Notes under the pieces: model-generated
The model's input: only the letters and a program-made list of their open reading frames with translations
Told to the model about the DNA's origin: nothing
The model's database searches: none
Position numbers and translations under genes: made by a program
DNA from: Stomoxys calcitrans
Lineage: Eukaryota > Arthropoda > Insecta > Diptera > Muscidae
Direction: 5' to 3'
Length of the DNA stretch: 64,000 nucleotides
Assembly: GCF_963082655.1 (NCBI RefSeq)
Contig: NC_081552.1
Coordinates: 67,253,465-67,317,464 of the forward strand
Shown: positions 10,668 through 20,012 of the stretch, piece by piece
Layout: each line of letters starts with the position of its first letter
Numbering within the stretch: the first letter of the stretch is position 1

Positions 10668-10799
10668 AACTAGATGCAAGATGAAGGCCTGCGCAACATT
10701 GTATGAGACAATTGAAAACTGAGTAATACAGATAACAAGACACCAAGATAATGAAATGAGCGAATGCATAAAATGAGCCCTTCAGCAAAAAGAAAGATT

Positions 10800-11904
10800 G
10801 ATTCGGATATCAGTGAGTGCACGTCGATCTAACCATTCTGAGTCGATCTAGCCATGTCCGTCAGTCCGTCTGTCGAAATCACGATAGCGGTCGAACGTGT
10901 AAAGCTAGCCGCTTGAAATTTTGCACAGATACTTAATATATCATGTATAGCTCCCACATAAACCGATCTACTGGTTTGACGTCATGAGCCCCTGGAATGT
11001 GTGTCCCATTTTGCTGAAATTTTGCATGTGGTGTCCCATTATGACTTCCCACAAATGTGCAAAGTACGGCCCAAATCGGTCTATAACCTGATATAGCTCC
11101 CATATAAACGATTTTTGTCCGATTAGGCGGAAATTTTAGGTATATTGTTCTGCTATGTCTTCCAAATATGGTCTAAATCGGTCTATAACCTGATATAGCT
11201 CCTATATAAACCGATCTCCCGATTTGACATCTTGAGCGTTTAAAAGCCTCTACACTTTTTGTCCGAATTGGCTGAAATTTTGACTACGGGGTTCTGTTAC
11301 GTTTTCCAATAACTGTGCCAAATACTGGCCAAATCAGTCTAAAACCTGATATAGCTCCTATATGTAAACCGGTCTCTCGATCATCCTTGTTGTGTTGTAT
11401 TCTTGATCGTCATGATATTTTAAGTCGATCTAGCCATGGCCGTCCGTCCGTCTGTCGAAAGCACGCTAACTTTTGAAGAATTAAAGCTAGGCGCTTGAAA
11501 TTTTGCACAAATACATCTTATTAGTGTAGGTCGGTTGGGATTGTAAATGGACCAAATCGGTAAATGTTTTGATATAGCTGCCATATAAACCGATATATGT
11601 TCGTCCGATTTTGAGAGATATTGCAATAAAGTGCTCATTTGTTAACCGATTCTCTCGAAATTTGGCAGGAAAGAATTTCTTATGACTCTCGATATTACTG
11701 TTGAATTTCAAAGAAATCGGCCAGATTTAAATATAGCAGCTGCATATGTTTTCACATCTAGAGCCACTGCAAGCGCATTTATTGATAAATCTTGTCAAAA
11801 TGTTGCACAACGCTTTCCTCGGTGCCTACCACATTATCTGAGAAGTTTGTTCGAAATCGGTTCAGAATTAGATATAGCTCCCATATTGTACTATTGTCCT
11901 TTCT
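10800..11904 (+). mobile_element. Two degraded DINE-like copies in tandem
   Basis: First copy from about 10830: GTCGATCTAGCCATGTCCGT core, AAGCTAGCCGCTTGAAATTT, and family C type monomers to about 11395. The second starts near 11400 with the same core (CATGGCCGTCCGTCCGTCTG) and runs to about 11904 with monomers of a different type (TATAGCTCCCATATTG). Neither has a 3' hairpin. Confidence 0.65.
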
Positions 11905-12302
11905 TATTGGGGGCATACTAATGTCGTCATTCTGTTTGTAACACCTCGAAATATGAGACCCCATAATGTATATATGTTCTTGATCGTCATCGTTCTTAGT
12001 CGATCTAGCCATGTCCGTCCGTCTGTCTGTCGAAAACACGCTAACGTAACGCTAGGGCTAACGAAAGGAGTAAAGTTAGCCGCTTGAAATTTTGCACAAA
12101 TACTTTTTATTAGTGTAGGTCGGTTGGGATTGTAAATGGGCCAAATCGGCCCATGTTTTGATATATTGTAGTATGTATGTATGGTATTGTATGTATGTTT
12201 GTATGTTCAACTAAATTTATTTTGTATAAATTTTTAGCAGAATCCATGGTGGTGGGTTTCCAAGAATCGGCCTGGCAGAACTTAGTACGCTTTTACTTGT
12301 TT
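11905..12302 (+). mobile_element. Short DINE-like element, family C ends
   Basis: Starts TATTGGGGGCATACTAATGT, carries the core block and GTCCGTCCGTCTGTCTGTC, then a short TATG-rich microsatellite at about 12168-12206 instead of monomers, then TTTTTAGCAGAATCCATGG, a decayed hairpin and ACGCTTTTACTTGTTTTA. Confidence 0.75.
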
Positions 12303-12419
12303 TATCCTTCTCAGCATCCAAATCGGTAGTTCTATACACCTAGAATCGAGTTATTGTCAAACAGTAAAGGTCTATACATCAAGCCATTTACTTGATGTAC
12401 TACGTATATTGTTCAATGG

Positions 12420-12835
12420 GCTTATTATGCCCACCATCGAAGGATGGGGGTATATTAATTTTGTCATTCCGTTTGCAACACATCGAAATATCCATTATCG
12501 ACCCCATAAAGTATATATATTCTTGATCAGCGTAAAAATCGAAGAAGATCTAGCCATGTCCGTCCGTCTGTCTGTTGAAATTACGCTACAGTCTTTAAAA
12601 ATAGAGATATTGAGCTGAAACTTTGCACAGATTGTTCTTTTGTCCATAAGCAGGTTAACTCCGAAGATGAGCTGTATCGGACTATATCTTGATATAGCCC
12701 CCATATAGACCGAAACGCCGATTTAGGGTCTTAGGCACATTTATTGTCCGATTTCGCCTAAATTTGACACAGTGACTTATGTTAGGCTTTTCGACATCCG
12801 TGTCGTATATGATTCAGAGCTCCAGGAGGATCAGG
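12420..12835 (+). mobile_element. DINE-like element family B, 3'-truncated
   Basis: Begins near CCCACCATCGAAGGATGGGG, has GACCCCATAAAGTATATATA, TTCTTGATCAGCG, GTCCGTCCGTCTGTCTGTTG and the family B leader (TTTGTCCATAAGCAGG). It has about one monomer and ends without the hairpin. Unassigned sequence of about 150 bases follows. Confidence 0.75.
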
Positions 12836-12984
12836 AGCCCTAATCAAGAAAACAATTAAGCACCACCAAGGTACCCATTTCTGTACTGACAAAAAAAACA
12901 AGCAACGAATGTTATCATTGAGGATTGACTAGGTCCACTAGTACAGTCCACCCAGAGACATCATTAAACCAGTAAGGAAGGGCA

Positions 12985-13790
12985 AAAGTCGGGCAGTGCC
13001 GACTGTATAATACGCTACACTTATCTTACAAGTTCAAAGTGATAGCTATATCCAATTCTGAACCAATTTTGATGGACCTCGGCGGATGATTTCAGATGGG
13101 TTATTAAACAAAACCTATCCCTATCGAGCAAATATGTTCAAACCGTAGTATCTACGGTTGACAAATGACAACATTATTGCAAATTACCCAAAATCTGACG
13201 AACATATATATGGGAGCTACATCTAAATCTAAACCGATTTCAAGCAAACTTCTATGATATTGTGGTAGTCGTCAAGAAAAGCGTTGTGCAAAATTTTGGC
13301 AGATTGGTCAATAAATGCGCTTGCAGTGACTCTTGGAGTGAAAATCGGACGATATACAAATATGACAGCTATATCTAAATCTGAACCGATTTCTATGAAA
13401 TTCACTAGTAATGTTTGAAGTCATAACAGCCTGCCAAATTTTGAGAGAATCGTTTAACAAATGAGCACCTTATTGGAATATTTCTCAAAATCTGTCAAGA
13501 GAAAATCCCTCCTGGTAAATTTCGAGAGAATCGGTTAACAAATGACCATTTTATTGCATTATTACTGCAAATCGGATGGGAGCTATATCCAAATCTGAAA
13601 CGATTTTTTCCAATTTCAACAGGCTTTGTCTCTAGGCCGAAAAAAATGCTTGTGCTCAATTTTAAGATGATCGGATGAAAAACTGCGCCCGATAATTCTT
13701 CAATTCTCTTGACCCTAGAGTCAAAATATATTTCGCAAATCCAATGATGACTATTCATAGACAACCACCATACCATATGATCCACTCTAA
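12985..13790 (-). mobile_element. DINE-like element, family D
   Basis: Minus orientation; the 3' end at left reads AAGGAAGGGCAAAAGTCGGG and CAGTGCCGAC, the family D hairpin, then monomers such as TATGGGAGCTACATCTAAAT and TTGTGCAAAATTTTGGCAGA. The 5' core is missing or unrecognisable on the right. A related copy is at 25713-26660 and a compact complete one at 60588-61108. Confidence 0.65.
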
Positions 13791-14029
13791 GCGAGTAGCA
13801 CTAACATTTAAATTAGTGTCATCTGGCAGTCTTCAACTGAAATTGTTTGATCCAATTGGATTTTGTTTATCCAATTAAAAACATGCCAACATGAACAGAG
13901 AGAGGGCAGAGTGGTAAAAATTAATCACCAGCATGTATCTTTGTTATGACAATCTATCGTCCTTTGAATAAAGAAAAATAAAAAATAGGTATATAGGAAG
14001 GATCCAAAAACAAAAAATTTGTTTTTCTG
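13791..14029. other. No recognised feature
   Basis: AT-rich sequence between a family D element and the Helitron remnant. I see no gene or repeat boundary in it. Confidence 0.4.
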
Positions 14030-14501
14030 GGGTGGGATGTCTAGGAGAGCCGCCCACCCCCAAATCCCGGCAAACGGATTTATAGACCAACCACTACAAT
14101 ATGGGACTCAAATTAAAGGTATTTGAGAGTAGGAAACGAATCTGATATCCAATTGCGGAACTTAGTGTTTCGTGGGTCTCCCTACCACTATAAAACCCCT
14201 CAAATCCGACATATTTACCGACCATGGCAATATGGATCTTAAATGAAAGATCTTTGGGAATAGAGCACGAATTTGACTTTCACTTTTGGGACCAAGTGTC
14301 TGGGGGTCCACCACACCCCAAGAAGGACATATACTGACCATTGCAATGTGGGGTTTAAATAATAGGTACTTGAGTGTAGAAAAATCCATAGGAAAATTGG
14401 AATACATTTTCAACTACAATTACGCAGAAATGTTCAAATTTAGAGTACTTCTCTCCAACATTGCATAATCAGGTGCAGCAGAGCAGGCCGGGCTCAGCTA
14501 G
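14030..14501 (+). mobile_element. Helitron 3' part, 5'-truncated
   Basis: Contains the G/C-rich monomers typical of this Helitron family (GGGGTGGGATGTCTAGGAGA, CAATATGGGACTCAAATTAA, TGGGGTTTAAATAATAGGTA) and ends with the hairpin-containing terminus GAGCAGGCCGGGCTCAGCTAG trimmed to its last bases CAGCTAG at 14495-14501, a canonical Helitron CTRR end. The next Helitron starts at the following base. Confidence 0.75.
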
Positions 14502-15902
14502 TCTTATATATAAAAATCAATTTGTGTTTGTTTGTAGGATTGTTTGTTTGTTTGTTTATGTGTTCCTTATAGACTCAGAAACGGCTGAACCGATTTTCTT
14601 GAAATTTTCACAGATGGTGCATAATGATCCCGTGGTGAAAATAAAGGGTGATTTTTTTGAGGTTAGGATTTTCATGCATTAGTATTTGACAGATCACGTG
14701 GGATTTCAGACATGGTGTCAAAGAGAAAGATGCTCAGTATGCTTTGACATTTCATCATGAATAGACTTACTAACGAGCAACGCTTGCAAATCATTGAATT
14801 TTATTACCAAAATCAGTGTTCGGTTCGAAATGTGTTCATTCACCGTAACGTTGCGTCCAACAGCATCTTTGAAAAAATACGGTCCAATGATTCCACCAGC
14901 GTACAAACCACACCAAACAGTGCATTTTTCGGGATGCATGGGCAGTTCTTGAACGGCTTCTGGTTGCTCTTCACTCCAAATGCGGCAATTTTGCTTATTT
15001 ACGTAGCCATTCAACCAGAAATGAGCCTCATCGCTGAACAAAATTTGTCAAAATTTGAACACATTTCGAACCGAACACTGATTTTGGTAATAAAATTCAA
15101 TGATTTGCAAGCGTTGCTCGTTAATAAGTCTATTCAAGATGAAATGTCAAAGCATACTGAGCATCTTTCTCTTTGACACCATGTCTGAAATCCCACGTGA
15201 TCTGTCAAATACTAATGCATGAAAATCCTAACCTCAAAAAAATCACCCTTTAGGTCACTACATTTGAAAATAGATCACTACATACAGAAGCGCCCCCCAC
15301 CCCCCCCCCCCCATCCCTCCCCCTTACCCTAATTTTTAGAAACGCCAGATCTCGGAGCTTAAATGAAAGGTATTGGGGGGTAGAGCAAGAATTGATACCC
15401 TTTTTCGGGACCAAATTTTTTGGGGGTCTTCCCATTTCACAAAATACCCTACAAAACGTCAATTTTTTAGTGACCATCGCATTTGGGAGTAGAATACGAA
15501 TTTGATATCCAAATTTAGGACCATGTATTTAGGGTATCACCCCTTTACCAAAACACCCCCAAAGGGAAAAAAATTTCGACCATGCCAATATGTGGCTCAA
15601 ATGAAAGGTATTTGAAATTAGGAAACGAATAAATGGTATTTGAGAGAAGAGCACGATGCTGGGGGACCACCTCTCCCCCGAAAACACCCCTAAATCAGAC
15701 TTCATGAGAATATCGGGCAGAAATAAAGTCTTTTAAGAATGAAGTACACCTTACATCCAAACTTAAATTCGTTAAATTGTTAGTCAAGTTAGCATGGTAT
15801 TTCACTAAAAGCTCTTTAATTGTCGAAAATAAATATTCCAACGAAACTTTTGCTCCATATAAAGTAAAAGAAGGCGCAGCGGAGTGGGCCTGGGTCAGCT
15901 AG
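14502..15902 (+). mobile_element. Helitron (non-autonomous), carrying a mariner fold-back insertion
   Basis: Starts TCTTATATATAAAAATC, the TC 5' end seen also in the copy at 27296-29282 (slightly inside its TC start), continues with CAATTTGTGTTTGTTTG and ACGGCTGAACCGATTTTCTT, and ends AGTGGGCCTGGGTCAGCTAG at 15902, followed by T. TC at the start, a short GC hairpin and CTAG at the end are the diagnostic Helitron features. A 607-bp mariner-derived fold-back sits at 14644-15250, leaving about 790 bp of Helitron. No Rep or helicase coding. Confidence 0.82.
14644..15250. mobile_element. Fold-back element derived from a Tc1/mariner transposon
   Basis: A 607-bp palindromic element flanked by TA at 14642-14643 and 15251-15252, the Tc1/mariner target duplication. 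The arms 14644-14838 and 15056-15250 are inverted copies of about 195 bp, near-identical by eye. Each arm contains the terminal inverted repeat (AAGGGTGATTTTTTTGAGG) and the start of a transposase frame (MNRLTNEQRLQIIEF). The centre, on the minus strand, holds a transposase middle segment with FSDEAHFWLNGYVNKQNCR (the catalytic first D region) and HPEKCTVWCGL. So the 5' end has been duplicated in inverted orientation around an internally deleted transposase. No functional transposase can be made. Confidence 0.88.
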
Positions 15903-16689
15903 TGCTATATAAATTTTTTAAAGAAAAATCTTTGAGATTTTTTGAGCAAAATATTATGAAAATTTGTTTTGTAATTAATATTTGGATGAAATATTCTCAA
16001 AAAAGTGTATATGTAAAAATTTTAAAAAAAATTTTCTCTGTGGTGAAAATTTACCAGTCTAATTCTCAAAATGTTGACAAAAAAATGTAATATTTCGTAA
16101 ATTGGGAAATATTTTGAATCAGATGAGATTTATATTACACACAATTAGTCAGCATCCTTGTTTGGTTCTAACATCTTCATAGTTTTTCTCCAAAAATTAG
16201 CAAAATATAGGAGCAATAGGCATATGAGCCATAGTTGCATGCAATTTTTACACTATATATCATCAAAAAGAATTTTCGGTCTATTTTAATGAAATTCGAA
16301 TGATTTTTTTTTTTCATTTTAAAAATTCATCTTTTTTTACAGTACTTATTTATTTAAAACTTTTTTTAACAAGATTTTATACAATAATATTACAACAATT
16401 AACACTTTTTCGCACAGATTGAATTCTTTAGATTATTTAAATTTATTAAAGGAAAAATAGGAAAACCTTCATATAATTGAAAAACGTCAAATATAATTTG
16501 AAAATAGATATGTATTATTTAAGTATTATTTAAAAATAATATTGTAGATATACATAAAAAATTTTCAATTTGATAATGTTAGTTTTAAGCAACTAAGCAG
16601 AGTCAAGGCATTCTCTAATCAAACGACAGGAAAATGTTCTATATTTTCGTAATATTTATTTTTTAATTGGTTATGAATTCATTAATTCT
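15903..16689. other. AT-rich sequence without recognised gene
   Basis: Very AT-rich. The tract around 16247-16285 (CAAAAAGAATTTTCGGTC) recurs at about 22504-22521, so some of it is a dispersed repeat, or part of the 3' or 5' flank of the jockey element on each side. No coding signal. Confidence 0.4.
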
Positions 16690-16874
16690 AATATATCATG
16701 TTTCATTATAGATACGCTCAGTTGAGTATCTCCAGTGTTTGTTATTGATTATTTTTAAGCATTTGTTTTGAATTATCTGAAGTTTTTTCAGATGCGTCGT
16801 TTTAGCAGATATGCACCAAATAGGGCAGGCATATGTCAGTGTTGGTCTAATCACACTTTGAAAGAGCACATTTT
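16690..16874 (-). pseudogene. C-terminal piece of jockey reverse transcriptase
   Basis: Minus-strand fragment with FQSVIRPTLTYACPIWC, then LKKLQIIQNKCLKIINNKHW and RYSTERI. This is the well-known C-terminal segment of jockey-clade ORF2 (IRPxLTYACPIW, LQxxQNKCLR). It stops at the DINE boundary, and its N-terminal continuation is on the other side of that element at 20013. Length and order show that the two are one ORF2 split by insertion. Confidence 0.88.
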
Positions 16875-19800
16875 TATACCCTCCACCATATGATGGGGGG
16901 TATACTAATTTCGTCATTCTGTTTGTAACTACTCGAAATATTCGTCTGAGACCCCATAAAGTATATATATTCTTGATCGTCGCGACATTTTATGTCGATC
17001 TAGCCATGTCCGTCCGTCTGTCCGTCCGTCCGTCCGTCCGTCTGTCTGTCGAAAGCACGCTAACTTCCGAAGGAGTAAAGCTAGCCGCTTGAAATTTTGC
17101 ACAAATACTTCTTATTAGTGTAGGTCGGTTGGTATTGTAAATTGGTCATATCGGTCCATGTTTTGATATAGCTGCCATATAAACCGATCTTGGGTCTTGA
17201 CTTCTTGATCCTCTAGAGTGCGCAATTCTTATCCGATTGGGATGCAATTTTGCACGACGTGTTTTGTTATGATATCCAACAACTGTGCCCAGTATGGTTC
17301 AAATCGGTTTATAACCTGATATAGCTGCCATATAAACCGATCTTGGGTCTTGACTTCTTGAGCCTCTAGAGTGCGCAATTCTTATCGGATTGGAATGAAA
17401 TTTTGCACGACGTGTTTTGTTATGATATCCAACAACTGAGCTAAGTATTGTTCAAATCGGTCCATAACCTGATATAGCTGCCATATAAACCGATCTTGGG
17501 TCTTGACTTCTTGAGCCTCTAGAGTGCACAATTCTTACACGATTGGAATGAAATTTCGCACGACGTTTTTGTTATGATATCGAACAACTGCGCCAAGTAT
17601 GGTTCAAATCGGTCCATAACCTGATATAGCTGCCATATAAACCGATCTTGTGTCTTGATTCCTTGAGCCTCTAGAGTGCGCAATTCTTATCCGATTGCAT
17701 TGAAATTTTGCACGACGTGTTTTGTTACGATATACAACACCTGTGCCAAGTGTGGTTCAAATCGGTTCATAACCTGATATAGCTGTCATATATACCGATC
17801 TTGGGTCTTGACTTCTTGAGCCTCTAGAGTGCGCAATTTTTATCCGATTGGAATGGAATTTTGCTCGATGTGTTTTGTTATGATATCCAACAACTGTGCC
17901 AAGTATGGTTCAAATCGGTTCATAAACTGATATAGCTGCCATATAAACCGATCTTGTGTCTTGATTCCTTGAGCCTCTAGAGTGCGCAATTCTTATCCGA
18001 TTTGAATGCATTTTTGCACGACGTGTTTTGTTATGATATCCAACAACTGTGCCAAGTATGGTTAAAATCGGTCCATAACCTGATATAGCTGCCATATAAA
18101 CCGATCTTGGGTCTTGACTTCTTGAGCCTCTAGAGTGCGCAATTCTTATCCGATTGGAATGAAATTCTGCACGACGTGTTTTGTTACGATATACAATAAC
18201 TGTGCCCAGTATGGTTCAAATCGGTCCATAACCTGATATAGCTGTCATATAAACCGATCTTGGGTCTTGACTTCTTGAGCTTCTAGAGTGCTCAATTCTT
18301 ATCCGATTGTATTGAAAATTTGCAGGGTGTTTTTTGTTATGATATCCAACAACTGTGCCAAGTATGGTTCAAATCGGTCCATAACTTGATATAGCTGCCA
18401 GATAAACCGATCTTGGGTCTTGACTTCTTGAGCCTCTAGAGTGCGCAATTCTTATCCGATTGGAATGAAATTTTGCACGACGTGTTTTGTTACGATATAC
18501 AATAACTGTGCCCAGTATGGTTCAAATCGGTCCATAACCTGATATAGCTGTCATATAAACCGATCTTGGGTCTTGACTTCTTGAGCCTCTAGAGTGTGCA
18601 ATTCTTATCCGATTGGAATAAAATTTTGCAGGGTGTTTTTTGTTATGATATCCAACAACTGTGCCAAGTATGGTTCAAATCGGTCCATAACTTGATATAG
18701 CTGCCATATAAACCGATCTTGGGTCTTGACTTCTTGAGCCTCTAGAGTGCGCAATTCTTATCCGATTGGAATGAAATTTTGCACGACGTGTTTTGTTATG
18801 ATATCCAACAACTGAGCTAAGTATTGTTCAAATCGGTCCATAACCTGATATAGCTGCCATATAAACCGATCTTGGGTCTTGACTTCTTGAGCCTCTAGAG
18901 TGCGCAATTCTTATCCGATTGGAATGAAATTCTGCACGACGTGTTTTGTTACGATATACAATAACTGTGCCCAGTATGGTTCAAATCGGTCCATAACCTG
19001 ATATAGCTGTCATATAAACCGATCTTGGGTCTTGACTTCTTGAGCTTCTAGAGTGCGCAATTCTTTTCCGATTGGAATGAAATTTTGCAGGGTGTTTTTT
19101 GTTATGATATCCAACAACTGTGCCAAGTATGGTTCAAATCGGTCCATAACTTGATATAGCTGCCATATAAACCGATCTTGGGTCTTGACTTCTTGAGCCT
19201 CTAGAGTGCGCAATTCTTATCCGATTGGAATGAAATTTTGCACGACGTGTTTTGTTATGATATCCAACAACTAAGCTAAGTATTGTTCAAATCGGTCCAT
19301 AACCTGATATAGCTGCCATAGAAACCGATCTTGGGTCTTGACTTCTTGAGCCTCTAGAGTGCGCAATTCTTATCCGATTGGAATGAAATTTTGCACGACG
19401 TATTTTGTTATGATATCCAATAACTGTGCGAAGTATGGTTCAAATCGGTCCATAACCTGATATAGCTGTCATATAAACCAATCTTGGGTCTTGACTTCTT
19501 GAGCTTCTAGAGGGCGCAATTCCTATCCGATTTGGTTGACAATTTTCATGAAGTATTTTATTCTTACTTTCAACAACTGTGTCAAATAAAGTTCAAATAG
19601 GTTCATAACCTGATATAGCTGCCATATAAACCGATCTTAGGTCTTGACTTCTTGAGCCTCTAGAGTGCGCAATTATTATCCGATTTGCCTGATATTTTGT
19701 ACGACGGATTTCTCATTACCATCAACATACATACGTGTTTATTATGGTTTGAATCGGTTTATAGCCCGATGCAGCTCCCATATAAATCGATCTCTCTATT

Positions 19801-20012
19801 GTACTTCTTGAGCCCCCAAAGGGCGCAATTCTTTTTCGAATTGGCTGAAATTTTATACAGGACCATATCTTGATATCGCTCTAATAGCAGAGAAAATCTT
19901 TTCTTATATCCTTTTTTGCCTAAGAAGAGATGGCGGGAGAAGAACTCGACAAATGCAATGGTGGAGGGATGTAAGATTCGGCCCGGCCGAACTTAGCACG
20001 CTTTTACTTGTT
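16875..20012 (+). mobile_element. Large DINE-1-like element, family A, with a 153-bp tandem array
   Basis: The longest DINE-like copy here, 3.1 kb. Left end TATACCCTCCACCATATGAT, core CCCCATAAAGTATATATATT, microsatellite CCGTCCGTCCGTCCGTC at about 17020-17050, conserved CTAGCCGCTTGAAATTTTGC, then a 153-bp array, then a distinct 3' region (CCCATATAAATCGATCTCTC, GAGATGGCGGGAGAAGAACT), the hairpin TTCGGCCCGGCCGAA and AGCACGCTTTTACTTGTT. It interrupts a jockey ORF2 inside a T run with no visible duplication other than ambiguous Ts. No transposase. Confidence 0.9.
17189..19640 (+). repeat. Tandem array of 153-bp monomers (about 17 units)
   Basis: The motif beginning CTTGGGTCTTGACTTCTTGA recurs at 17189, 17342, 17495, 17647, 17800, 17953, 18106, 18259, 18412, 18565, 18718, 18871, 19024, 19177, 19330, 19483 and 19636, steps of 153 (once 152). 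Monomer landmarks are CCTGATATAGCTGCCATATA, CTCTAGAGTGCGCAATTCTT and TGAAATTTTGCACGACGTG. Because 153 is divisible by 3, spurious open frames extend across monomers. This is satellite-like expansion within a DINE. Confidence 0.95.

Noticed and set aside
17020..17055. CCGTCCGTC microsatellites, repeated at many places, considered as a CRISPR-like or telomeric array
   Set aside because: They are the short tetranucleotide core of each DINE-like element; no spacers, no flanking cas genes, and the genome is eukaryotic.
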